A stretch of 64,000 nt of DNA from Ornithodoros turicata (taxonomy: Eukaryota > Arthropoda > Arachnida > Ixodida > Argasidae). Below the pieces are notes generated by a model, which was given only the letters and a program-made list of their open reading frames with translations, was not told where the DNA came from and did not search any database. Made by a program: the position numbers and the translations under genes. This document shows positions 35,757 through 47,100 of the stretch, piece after piece; the first letter of the stretch is position 1; each line of letters begins with the position of its first letter. The stretch spans positions 26,933,511-26,997,510 of the forward strand of contig NC_088210.1 of assembly GCF_037126465.1 (NCBI RefSeq), given 5' to 3'.

Positions 35757-38700
35757 TTAGCTTTTATTTAAATTATTATCCTCTAGAACTAACGCAGCGC
35801 CTTTTGCACCTATCATTAAGGTGGCTGCATTTATGTTTCCGCTGACGATTTCCGGCATGATAGATGCGTCGATGACGCGGAGGTTCTTCACGCCACCGCG
35901 AACCCTGCAAAAGAAACAGCTTAGTTAACGCCTTTAATCTTCTTAAGGCCTTTGTAGGGAAGAACTTAATGCAGACACATTACAGTGTGTCCCATAAAAC
36001 GTGCTGGAAAGTGTTACGAATGCCTAAAAGTATACGGGCAGCGGTAATGTTTGATGACGTTGTGTCTTTCTGTGTCCGTGCCGCTCTGTGCTTTTACCAT
36101 GAATGATGGCTAAGAAGTGGTTTTGCCGCCAAATGGTCTGATTTCCGTCAACATCGGATTCGGTCTCCGTGATATTGAGATCTGAGCCTGCTTGCACGAG
36201 CGCCGAGGAATGTCCTTGGTGGTGTCCTTAGTATGTTCGGTATAATGCTTCGGACACACGCTCGTCAACATTACTTGTTCGAAGAGCGCTGGCGAAGCTA
36301 TTGAGGACAGCACCGAGAAATTCCCTCGACATCCGCGAAAGCTAGCTCTGATCACGACCCTGGCGCAGCACGATCTTTCCGTGTTTATACGATATAGCTC
36401 CCTGTAGCGAAACCAAGGGAAACCCCACGTTATGCATTCTCGACTGAGAGGCGTCAGAAGAAGTTGTTTCTGTTCTCATTGAGGTAAATACTGAACTAAA
36501 GCTCCGGATATCAAAGAAAGCTACGCAATTTACCAGAGCCCCGCTTTAGAGAGGGAAAGGCGTGCCAGAGCCCCGAACTTTTTCGCACAAACCGGTTGTT
36601 GGCTAAGTCTGTACAACGACCTACTAGATTATAGCGACCATGTCATAGGGATCCCGTCCCAGCGCCGCATTTGGAGGCTAGCGGTGGCGCTACTCATCGG
36701 CACGTTATTGCTTCCTGACTTTCTGCAATACTTTGCACTTCAGCTTACCATCGTATTTTTGTACAAGCGGTGGATGTCCCACGAGAGAAGCTTCTTTCTC
36801 AAGTTCATCATCATTCTACGGGTTTTCATAGAAGCTGTTGCTGTCGTCTGCTACGGTAATCATACGTCCGCGTCTGCGCCGTTCAAAGTTCAATTTTCCG
36901 TTGTCCAATCATGATGTAGATCTCGCGGGCCGATGCGCAGCGCTCCTAGCGGATGGTGCGGACGGGCTTCTCACAGGGGTTGCCGATTATGACATGGTCG
37001 CTATAACCTAGTACGTCGTGGTCTGTATACGTTTTCTGCGCCGCACACACCCCTACAACAAAGCCATGCTTACCTGAGCCTCGGGTCAACGACAGCTTTA
37101 TCATCCACACCCATGGCACAAGTGCCACAATAGTGCCAGGCCGTCTGCGTTAGATGCCGCACCACGCATTCTAAGTACTCGTCGCCCCAGGGAGTATGAT
37201 GTACACAATATGGAAAAGGTATGTCCCAAAGCTTCGCTCCGATGGCCTTCATTGCCTTCGTCTCTATGAACTGGAGGGTCCGTTTTGTAGCTGAATCGAA
37301 AAGACACAGGAACCATAGTTTGTTACATATCGGACACTATTTTGGTCGTCCGTCACGTCCAATAGTCGCATCCTCGAGATATTCCTAGTACATATTCAAA
37401 ATGGGCACTATATACAGTGCTGGACTAAAGTTTACAGAACACGCTCCGGCACATTCCTTCCTCGGAGTGACACGCTGGCAGCGAATGGTGCCGTACGGAC
37501 TTGCAAACAGCTATAGGTGACTCAGTTACCTATAGGCACATGTCTGTAAGTCCGTGCGGTCCCATTCGCTGCAAGCATGTCACCCTGAGGAAGGAATGAG
37601 CAGGAGCGTGTTCTGTAAACTTTTGTCCAGGTCTGTAGCAACGTCCTAGGTATATAAATCGCTACCGGTCCCCTTAACAAAAATCTCTGGAGGAAAAAAA
37701 GAAGTAAGAAACACGTCCAACGGTCAGTGCGCCAAATACCACGTATTATGCATTATTTTACTGGCTATTATAGCTTTCGTTCTAAAGCGACAGCTTTGTA
37801 GGGTCCACCAGCGTCGACAGACGTGTAGGTCCATCCGTAACAGTTGTGAAGAGAAGAGAGAAGGGAAGGGGGAAGAAGTTATCATGGCACCGAAAGGAGT
37901 GCGGGCGCCTGAAGATGAGATGATTGATTGATTGATTAGAGGGGAAAATAAAAGATCAGAATCAGAAGATGGCTTAATCGAGCCTACCACATTTAAAAAC
38001 ATTTGGCAGGATGCCCGAGGATCCAGAAGTTTCTTTCGCTTCCTTGCCCAATGGCTGACCTATTTGTCGCAAATTCCTATATTATAGTAACCAGCATCAC
38101 GGAGCGTTAATGCATGTGGTGAAGTTTCACGACGTACACATGTTTAGTGGTGCTATTCCAGCTGCGCTCTGTTTACAGACACTACGATATTCTACGTGGG
38201 ATCACTTCCTGGACACCAAACGTCCCACATTAATAAACTGAAGTCACCACGCTGAAGTGACTTCCTTTGCAAGGTCCACAGTCTGCATTTAAGAAACTCA
38301 AGTGGAACCACGTTACCTTGAATGGCAACCTCTACATCATCCGGGTGCGTGAAGTACTTGGGATCAATGATGGGGTGGTCGTAGGGGTTTGTCGTGTTCA
38401 ATGTAATTTCACCGCGAGACTTTAGTCTGTTTAGAACCGGGCAAATCATGAAGCCGAACTTCCCTCTTCGTGGCAGGAAGTACTTGGAATAGAGCTAGAA
38501 GTGAATGTCATCAACTCAATAACTGCGATAGGTGCGCCCTAAATCGAGATATGGGTCTGTCTGTAGCGCCAGAACTCACATCATACGTGTATCCTAAGTC
38601 GTAAAGGAACGTCTCCGTCTCTTCGGCTGATGGTGTTGCAGAAAAGAGTACGTGTTCAATGTCTGGGTAGTCGAGGGTTTCGTTGACGAACGATGAACTC

Positions 38701-41700
38701 ATGAACGCTAGCACTTCGACGGCCCCTGGGATCGCGAGAGGACCTGCGCAGGGGAAAACAGTGAAATGAAACGTGAGAGTCAGCTTGACAGGCTGGAGTT
38801 CATATCGATATACCCAGATGATACATGAAAGCAGTGGCATTACTGACACCCGTGTAACTGAAGTAAGAAGAGAAATCATCGCCTCCCGCGAAAAACTCCC
38901 ATTGGAGTCTCGAACACGACTTACCTGCTCCATCGTACGCGTAGCTTGTGATGGCGGACAAGCTCCTGGTGTCAACTGCGTGATTCTCCTCGGTCAATGC
39001 TGAGACTCCTCCGACAAATATGTGGTCCTGAAGGTTTTTACCAACCGGAAGGTCGGCAACCACGTCTATCTGAAATTACGACTATAAATATTAACGGAGA
39101 GAGAATACGAACAGTATTTAAAAGGCAGGACTAGAACAGCGTGTTGGCAAAGGGACGGAGAAAGAAGAACATGGACGGTTCTGAAACTGATGGTGTGTGT
39201 GGGCATCTTCCAGGTGCAAACAGGTGGGTATTCTTTTGCTCGCAAAAAGAGAACGACTCATGCGAAGTGACGACTTATGCTGTATTACCTAAAAAAAGTA
39301 CTATGAAAGTGTTGTAATTACATTGTGTTTGCGTAGTTCTTCGTTTGGTCCTACGCCAGATAACATGAGAAGTTGCGGCGATGCGATGGCACCTGCTGAT
39401 AGGATGACTTCCTTCTTGGCACGGACGAAGTGTTTTGCACCGTTCTTTTCGAAATGGACTCCCACAGCAGTCTTCCCTTTGAAGTGGATCTGTGTTCGTC
39501 AACACCACAACAAACGTTAAAAAAAGCTCGAGGAACTACATGGCGAATGAAATGTCCTCCTTCAGACAAAGAGAGCGTCGACGAAGGCCAAAAATCATTC
39601 TGAAGCTTGATAATGAAATTACACCCAAATGTGGGGCAAACGCGATAGGTAGTACACCTTCACCAGATCATGAACAGCCTTCGCAGGCATAGGCTTGCAA
39701 AAGATGTTGTGCTTCTCGAGAGTCCGATTCATACATCTTGTATACCCCGGACAATATAACAGAGACAGTCAAAGAGGTGTACCTTAGCCAGCGGAGAATG
39801 CAGTCGGCCAATTCAAAGTGAAGCGTACGAGAAGAGGACGGACGACAGACTGACGGGGAAGCCGATTTACATTTTTTTGTATTTATTTATTTATTTATTT
39901 ATTTATTTATTTGTTAACGCAAGCATTCTACGTGTTTGCTTCCAACGCATGCAAATGTCATCTAAGTACGTCGTCTCTGACGAGTGTTTTCGTAACATCA
40001 TCAGCGTACAAGCAGCAGTTTGAAGCATGCTGGTGCACTACGCTGTGGCTCGGAGACGTCATACATCAGCCTAGGCCAATCAAAGACGTCTTTAGACTTG
40101 TGGGCAGAGTTGACCCGCAGAGGATGACTTGTCACGAAGTATATTAGTGCTTAGACCTGACACTCACAAACTTGCATCGTCCTCCTGCTTCCCTTCGCTA
40201 TTACTCATAATTCCCTTTCCGTTTCTGTCCCGCGTTCTTCATACAGAACAGAATAGAGTGGTACTTTGTGAAGCACCGTGTCACTCGCCTTGGTTGCCAT
40301 GCTGTCCAGGGTGATATGAAGGTTTGGCCTTTCTTTTACTATAGGCTCTAGAAATGCTCTTGCCGCGCTATAGCGATGGCCATTCTTGATGTTAAACTGT
40401 ACCCTTGAATAGCCTGAAAAGAAGGGTGGAAAATCCGGCGAACCGGTAAATAAATGGTAAGAGAACTGCCCCAGGACGAGAGCCGGCGATATTTCGAATA
40501 GACTCTCTTGTTCTTCGGACTGTTCAGACGGTTCAGAGGTACAGTATCTGTTCGAAATATCGGCGGTTCTCGTATTGAGGCACTTACACCAAGAAGAAGG
40601 AAGTTATCATCAACAGGAAATAGCGAGGAAGATGCACAGCCGATTATGTGCACTTACGCACGCACAGTAAGCTCTAGATATAGCGAAATCGGTTATTTTT
40701 TAGGTATTGCTTTATTAAATTCCACACTCTCCTGACCAAAGTGTGTTGCGTTTTGAACCCGAGTATTCGCCTGTACACCAGACCAAGCTCACGTCCTTTT
40801 TTCTTCTCTTTTTTTTTTCTTCATATAAATCAAAAGGCCACCAAGGTGTTCACCACCAAGGTTTACTTTACTTGCGTGAATGCTTTTTTGGGACTCCCGA
40901 CGTGTTTCCGATGCTACCGTTACTGTTTTTGTGACCGTTCCGCTTTTATCGAATTATTGCTTATATCGAATTATTTCGGTATCGTTGTCTTCGTTATAAC
41001 GTGCGTTTAGTCTATATTTCAACAGCGGTGCTCGGAAGTTGGTGCTCGATGTGCTGTGTCAACATGTCAACTGTATGAAAGAGAGTTGTCACGGATTTTG
41101 TTTTGATTTGATTTGACCTTACTGGCAAAAGGAGTTATCACAGAGTTCCCGTATAGATGTGAAAAGATACGAATAGTTTGTGTGGCTTGTACCTGTCTGA
41201 CTGGCTCCGTTGTAATCCGTGTACTTGTATCCTAGTTCCTTGCAACCTTCCAGAAAAGCATCACTGACGAGGGTATGAAAAGAAGGAAAAGATATTGGGA
41301 GCTCTCCGCTGTCACCGCGGTAACCTGCGATAAGTTGCACGTGTTTGACAATTAGCTTTACGTCTTATATCCGCTCGATCCTTACCGTTATTTGCGTGTT
41401 CTGGAATGTCCAAAGTCTCGATGCTCTTGAAATAAGGCAATACTTCTTCATAAGACCAACCAGTGGCTCCGTTTTCAGACCACAAGTCGTAATCTCTCTT
41501 GTTCCCTCTGACATACATCATGAAGTTTATGAGGCTCGAACCACCCAAACCTTTTCCTCTTGCCCATACGCTTCTCTGAAACGTTAATGAACAGAAACAA
41601 CCAAACATCAAAATGCTTTCTGTATAGCAAGCTATTGAAATAAAAGCCTCTGGTTGAAAGGCATCGATATTTCGAACAGAGGGTGTTTTGCTCTGCACAG

Positions 41701-44700
41701 TTCTCATCATATTAACAGTATATTTCAGGGTAGGGGGATTAATGGTCACGAACTAATGGGAGTTAATGGTTAAGAAGTATTTCGAATTGCGCGTCAACTC
41801 TTGCCTCGACAAGAAAATCCCCACAGGACTAAATTAGACAACCTTCGTCATTTAAATCTTCCATTATCGTCCTTTAAGTCTAGTGTGGAAAAATGTGGTA
41901 GTAAAATCGGTACGCAGTTCTTCTGTTTGGTCCGTCCGTACTGTCTTCTTACTGCCTTATCCATCAAGTAAATCAAGTCCTCTAGGGCTTTCTTCACAGT
42001 GGAAGAACAATCCCTGTTCGAAATACCTGCAACTCCCGACCTGAAACTTTTGCTTAACCCTATATTGCGAACTATGAGCTTTGAAGATATATTTGGTGGC
42101 TAGGATTAGTGTCGCTTACTCTATCCTTGTAACCGAGGCAAGCGTGCTCCTGCGGTACAGTCTTGTAATTCCAGTCATATGGCCCCCGGAGGTGAAGCAT
42201 CGCATAAAGTGGAACTCGTATCGTCGCATCTTCTGCTCTTCCAGCCTCGATGAGCAGGACTGAAACTTTAGGGTTCGCAGAGAGCCTGTTGGCCACCACA
42301 CTTCCCGCGGAGCCGCCACCGACTGTGCAGAGGGACGAACCTTGTAACGTTTCCAGCTAGAAAAGCGGAATCGGTACATCCAAGTATCGGTACAACTAAG
42401 AATCGGTACTGCCCGTTCCTTCTCATTTCTTGTTCTATCTTATCGCCAAATCGAGGAACCTTCGGTTGAAACGCTTGTTCCCCCTGAAATCAGGCCAGGA
42501 CGCATACTATTGCCCCTGTCCGCCACGCCTTCCTGTTGTCCTCTCTCCATATGTCCACATCTGTACGCCGTTCACAGCCACAGTTGTTTCGCGGCGCTAA
42601 CACATACGGAATAAAAAAAGAAAATAAACGCTCGTTCTCCGTCACCAACCCCTGGTGGTCTGTGCTATGCCATACTAGACCTCTTAGTGGTACAACTGAG
42701 AGAAGGAGTAACCGGCTTCATACACTTGTGGAGCCACAGTCTCCATCTTCTTTTAACTCAAATACGATCCAAGCCAATCCGCAGAAGTTGCCGTTAAACG
42801 GCGATGCCTCGCGCGTTGCCCTATGTATTTCCTGTGTGATAAACTTTGCATCATTGGCTTTCATAATTACTGCGCGCATTTTCATATTAATTGTCCCGTT
42901 CGAGCGTTTCGAGCCCGTACGAATTTTCATACCCGCACTCGTCTCTAGACATAACAGTGGGTTATCCGCGTCCTCTGGATCTCGGCATGTTTGACAATTC
43001 GGCGTGTACCTGAACTGCAGGCGCATATGGCTGGACTGTAAGTGTAGTACTGGCAGGTGCAGATACGAACGTATTTGCACACTCAGCGCTTACAAGTCAT
43101 CGAGATAAATCTTCACGCGACCAGTTGCAGACGCAACGTAAATGTTGCGAGTAGAAATTCAATCAACGCCAGAACCCAGGAGAGGACAGTATATTTCGCC
43201 CAGAACTACAGTTGCATCGCAGTCCATCATTCCGTTAAATACCGTAACTGCAAACACCACTTTAAGACTTCGTGTTTGTGTCTGTCCCTTCGTGTTCCTT
43301 AGTCTCGGGCTTCTACCTCATGCATCATCTTCACCAGCTTGCTTGCTTCCTAGCCATTTTTTTCACCACCGGAAAAAAAGTTTAGTGTGCTGCAATATCA
43401 AGTTTCCTTGTGTTTACCCTTTTTGCCTTGTGAAGCTTCTTCAAAAACGATAAACGTTTTTCCCTCCCCCGTTCTGTTCGGTTCACCAATCATCCCTGCT
43501 GTGACGAATGACTGCCGGAAAGCCGGGACCAGCGAAGCCAGACTTTTCCCTCTATGCGCCGCCATTATTATAGATCTTTGCGTCTCGTGTCCCCTGATCG
43601 CACGCAATAGACGAGTTCAGAAAATCCCAGACTGCTTAGCGTCGCTTTGAACTGTGGGAGTTCACTAATACGAACGAAACGGTGGCCTCCAAACGAAACT
43701 GTTCCGATTTCTTCCCTACCGGTCCATTGTCCACGACGTGTCAAGGTCAGCGTTCCCCCCGTGTCGAGGTTCCCTCACTCAGCAAGCGCCCATGATGCAA
43801 TGCGCGCGCAAAGAGTACTGGGATTTTCTGAACTTGTCTATAGACCTCTACCTGTTTGTAAACAAATGACGTCATAATGTTCGACAGCGCCATGAGTTTG
43901 GTAGAGTTGAACTACGTTCAAAGCTAGTGACGAACAAGGTCGCGCCTGAAAGCCACGGTCTTGAGGGGATTACGATGGTCTCTGAAAGGGACGCGACCTT
44001 CGGTCCTACTTTCTTTCAGCGAACAATTGCTCTTTCGTGGAACCCAGCTTTCCCCTTCCGATCTGTTTTGGCTTCGGTCTGTCTACCAACGTCATGATGA
44101 CGTTTGTCGGGTAGAGGTTTATTGGTCAAACTTTCCATTATCGAGGCCCTCCAAAAGTACGTTCCGTAAATTTTCGTGTGACTTTTTCATTCCTTGTCAG
44201 CGTAATATTTTCTCCCCCCTATTGAAGGGACTCTTACAGACAAAGACCTTTAGACACAGCTGTGTCGTGGCAATGAGCCATGGACAGGAAGTAACGTCGA
44301 CTAGACGAGAATTAGGAGCTTCTGCAGGTGGACGATCAAGCCACGTGGAAAGCTACAACATGACCTGTTTACACATGTGCATCCTTAAGCTCGTGTTACC
44401 CTAATAAATTCTTTAGTTGACAGTTTTGAGTCGTCTCGTCTGTACTACTGTCTGCCCATGTTTCATTGCGCTGACATGCAGAGCTATGTCTGGAGGCTGT
44501 CTGCCCAAGCTTACTGCTATCTGCCCATACTGCCCAAGCTTCGCACTTGGGTTCGGCATGCTGATCTCATTGCTAATGCTCATTATTACCGTAATTGCAC
44601 GATGGTTACTGCCAACGTTATCAGATGACGCCAGAGAATCATGCGGATAAATCTCAGACGCCGAATTTAGAACTAAATGTGTGCTTACCAACGACGAAGT

Positions 44701-44830
44701 CATATTCCTCTTTTAGAGCATGAGCATCGTAGTAGCTGTCCGAAGGAGGACTGGACATTGTAAAGAGAGCGGCAAAATATGTAGCCGCCAAGACCACTGA
44801 CTTGGACACGTAAGGATATTGGAATGCCAT
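35757..44830 (-). CDS. GMC-family FAD oxidoreductase, array gene 5 (inverted, divergent)
   Basis: Complete paralogue on the opposite strand, 603 aa. Exons in transcript order: 44830-44689, 42322-42120, 41575-41386, 41324-41193, 40413-40289, 39489-39322, 39069-38925, 38743-38580, 38494-38317, 37290-37074, 35904-35757. Exon lengths match the + strand genes. The leader is [20 protein letters not shown]; the FAD motif VGGGSAG, signature 1 (RGKGLGGSS), signature 2 ([17 protein letters not shown]), the His motif ([12 protein letters not shown], His535) and Asn578 (SGNINAA) are present. It is the most divergent member: the Pro after the catalytic Asn is Ala, and exon 2 ([18 protein letters not shown]) departs from the EAGGAP...GTEIP pattern. 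The donor after exon 5 is GC (GCGAGT at 40288) rather than GT. The only nearby poly(A) hexamer lies inside the last codons (35768-35763). The gene is tail-to-tail with gene 4; the two stop codons are 1.1 kb apart. Confidence 0.93.
35763..35768 (-). terminator. Possible poly(A) signal inside the last codons of GMC gene 5
   Basis: On the minus strand AATAAA is formed by the Asn and Lys codons just before the final Ser and stop. No other AATAAA is seen in the following 100 bp, so the 3' UTR may be extremely short, or a variant signal is used. Confidence 0.4.
37415..37635. mobile_element. Tc1-type palindromic MITE
   Basis: CAGTGCTGGACTAAAGTTTA at the left is mirrored at the right (AAACTTTTGTCCAGGTCTG), both sides flanked by TA (37413-37414 and 37636-37637). 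The arms are complementary through most of the 221 bp. It lies in the intron between exons 9 and 10 of GMC gene 5. Confidence 0.75.
39878..39912. repeat. (TTTA)n microsatellite
   Basis: About eight TTTA units in the intron between exons 5 and 6 of GMC gene 5. Confidence 0.9.
42478..42612 (+). mobile_element. Ruka-like SINE, 5'-truncated
   Basis: CCCCCTGAAATCAGGCCAGG, CTTCCTGTTGTCCTCTCTCC and CACAGTTGTTTCGCGGCGCT match the 3' body of the other copies. Intron 1 of GMC gene 5. Confidence 0.65.
43840..44135 (-). repeat. Interspersed repeat, partner of 31305-31615
   Basis: Reverse-complement copy with GTTTGTAAACAAATGACGTC, GCCACGGTCTTGAGGGGATT and CCAACGTCATGATGACG in matching order. Intron 1 of GMC gene 5. 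Confidence 0.6.
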
Positions 44831-44848
44831 GGTGACAATATTGTCACC
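44831..44848. repeat. 18-bp perfect palindrome abutting the gene 5 start codon
   Basis: GGTGACAATATTGTCACC is its own reverse complement and lies directly before the minus-strand ATG at 44830. A splice acceptor (CTTTCAG) appears to end just inside its outer edge, so most of it would be the 5' UTR part of the first coding exon. Function unknown. Confidence 0.6.
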
Positions 44849-46085
44849 TGAAAGACCTGTACGGGGAAGGGAAGAAAGAATATCATCAATGCACTTACTC
44901 TCACTATATGTGCAAAAACTTTCTCTTTGGCCATGCGTAATGATTCCTTTTCACCTATTCGGTTAGCGTCGTCAAGAGCACCGATGAACATTACAGCGCG
45001 GAGAAGAGTCAGGGCAAAAACTAACACAGTGAAAACTTCAAGTGAAGTCTTCTTCACCTTCTGTCTCGAGCCGCTGAACTTTTTGCGGAGAAGTGAGATT
45101 CATGCCCAGAGAAAGTCGAAGCTACCGATTGCAGTCGACGATATCCCTACCACGCATATGTGAGCAGGTAACGAAGTTCTTGACCCCCGTGAGGTCAAAG
45201 CCTGGAGCATAAGAGTGAGACTCACGTGTGACAGGTCTGAACGTAGTAGCAATGTAATGTTGAGGTGAGAGCGGCGTTGATGAGGACCACTGATGAGGAC
45301 CGACTTGGTCGTTTTCTACATTTTTTTTTTATTTTTAAAGCGCGAAATTCTTGTGTTCAAAAGAGGTCCAGTTTGTCATAAACCAAACGATCTGGCTGTA
45401 AAACCTGCGACACCAAGGGCTTAAACAGATTTCTGCACGACGATGATGGTAAATGAAAGAAGAAGATGAAACATAACCGATGGTTTGACCCTTCCCTCGA
45501 GGCATGCAACGTTGCGTAATGCGCATGGCACGTGCGGCCAAGGCCGGCTGCAATTAAAGCGTGTGATTAAAAAATGGGGTGAAAAACCGTCGACTGTTTG
45601 CCGAGGAAAGGCAAATATCTCTAGTATACTTCTGTGTAGTGTTGTTGCTAGCATTATCATCAGTGTGCTGTGCATCAATTCACTGTGCGCTACGTCTAAC
45701 CGGTGATTTTGGCCTTTGGCAGATAGTTATCGCGAAAGTTTGCGAGGGGGGGAGGGGGTCTGTTTATGGGAGTAGTCGAATTTGTCGTGTGACGAATTCA
45801 ACCTCTCCCTAGTATTTGTCTTCATCAACATCAACATCATCATCAGCGTGCTCCGTCAACTGAAAGGCGATCTTTCGGTACGATATACGATATAAAGGCT
45901 GGGTTTTTCCCAATCAAAAATGAACCTTTTATAGACTGATAGCAAGCTGCATCTCGATGTGACTGCGTGTGTCTGCTAATATTTAAAAAAGAGTCTTGTG
46001 AGGAAATTTAATAAAAGAAAACTATTAAGTTAACAAAATCAATTTGAAAATATCAAAGACACTTTCCCATAATACTGAAACGCCC
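44849..46085. other. Region upstream of GMC gene 5
   Basis: No coding exon is recognised. The 5' non-coding exon and promoter of gene 5 should lie here, because an acceptor (CCGTACAG or CTTTCAG) precedes its ATG. Short minus-strand open frames near 44860-45057 are not supported by any homology. Confidence 0.4.
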
Positions 46086-46089
46086 CAAC

Positions 46090-46233
46090 AGGGGCGGACC
46101 CAGGATTTTTCTGAGGAGGTGGTCCAGCCACGGACAGCATGCTAGACATGCGATCTAGGGTCAATTAATCAATATGCGAAGACAGAAATTGAGGAGGGGG
46201 TCAGCCCCCCCCCCCCTTCGAGATCCGCCCCTG
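46090..46233. mobile_element. Short non-autonomous DNA transposon, CAGGGGCGGACCC ends
   Basis: Starts CAGGGGCGGACCCAGGATTT and ends AGATCCGCCCCTGGG with a short filler between. Termini of this form are common on hAT-like MITEs of animals. No transposase. Confidence 0.55.
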
Positions 46234-46995
46234 GGCCCCAATAACACGATCCATGGAATTACAAACGGACACAGAAGTTTAACCATCCATCCAACCATCC
46301 GACGGCATCTTAGTACTGCAAGGTCACATCACTTACCCTTGAAATATATTACCCGACGTAATGCCGCGAATTAGCTCAACTGTCAATATTGCAGAAGAGC
46401 GCGCTTGCGCGCATCCTGTCAGTGCTTGCGGAGACCCAACATTTCTCCGCCTGCTTCTACGATTGCAGCGTTTACGCTTACGTAGAGTAAAAGATACGCG
46501 TTTTGTGTAACATGACAAGGTAACATGACTAACGTCACGATTACACTACGCGCAGTCATTTATGGCGCCGGCATGATCACACCCCACCGTCGTTGCATGC
46601 TCCTCTGCCTTCATCACTACTGCATATTAAGAACTGCATGCGTACTACAACACCGGAGCGCGATTCGAAATAGCTGTAACTTACTATAACGCTTGCCTTC
46701 AGATGACACAGCGGTAGACAGGTAGCGTGCTTGTTTCGACGGTGACTGAGAGACAACTAAGCGTGTGACCTTGACCGGCCCTGTAGTTCAGGCTGGACGT
46801 AGCATCCCCCTCACCTGCCATCTTTTTAGAGAGGGAAACTTGATTTTCCTCATTGCCCTGCCGCGTCAGGAGAAAGGAGAACGTACCTAAGCAAGAGTCG
46901 GTCAGGGGGAAAATTATGAACAATTTGTTTCACGCATTTCCATTGATTCTGTGGCACTGGTTTGCCGTGGTTGTGCATGAACGGAAACGAATGCA

Positions 46996-47100
46996 CCATG
47001 ACTTGAAAACCCGAGACGAGGTAGGGACGAAAACAGACATACACAAACACGGTCTCTCTCTGTTTTCGTCCCTACCTCGTCTCGGGTTTTCAAGTCATGG
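46996..47100. repeat. 41-bp perfect inverted repeat with 23-bp loop
   Basis: CCATGACTTGAAAACCCGAG at the left is followed to ACGAAAACAG at 47036; the exact reverse complement runs from 47060 to 47100. A related single arm (CCTTAGTCTCGGGCTTCTAC) occurs near 43299. Probably a fold-back element; function unknown. Confidence 0.8.

Noticed and set aside
44713..45057. Minus-strand frame with a hydrophobic N-terminus (MKKTSLEVFTVLVFALTLLR), possible alternative start of GMC gene 5
   Set aside because: It is out of frame with the gene 5 first exon, and an acceptor precedes the conserved ATG at 44830.
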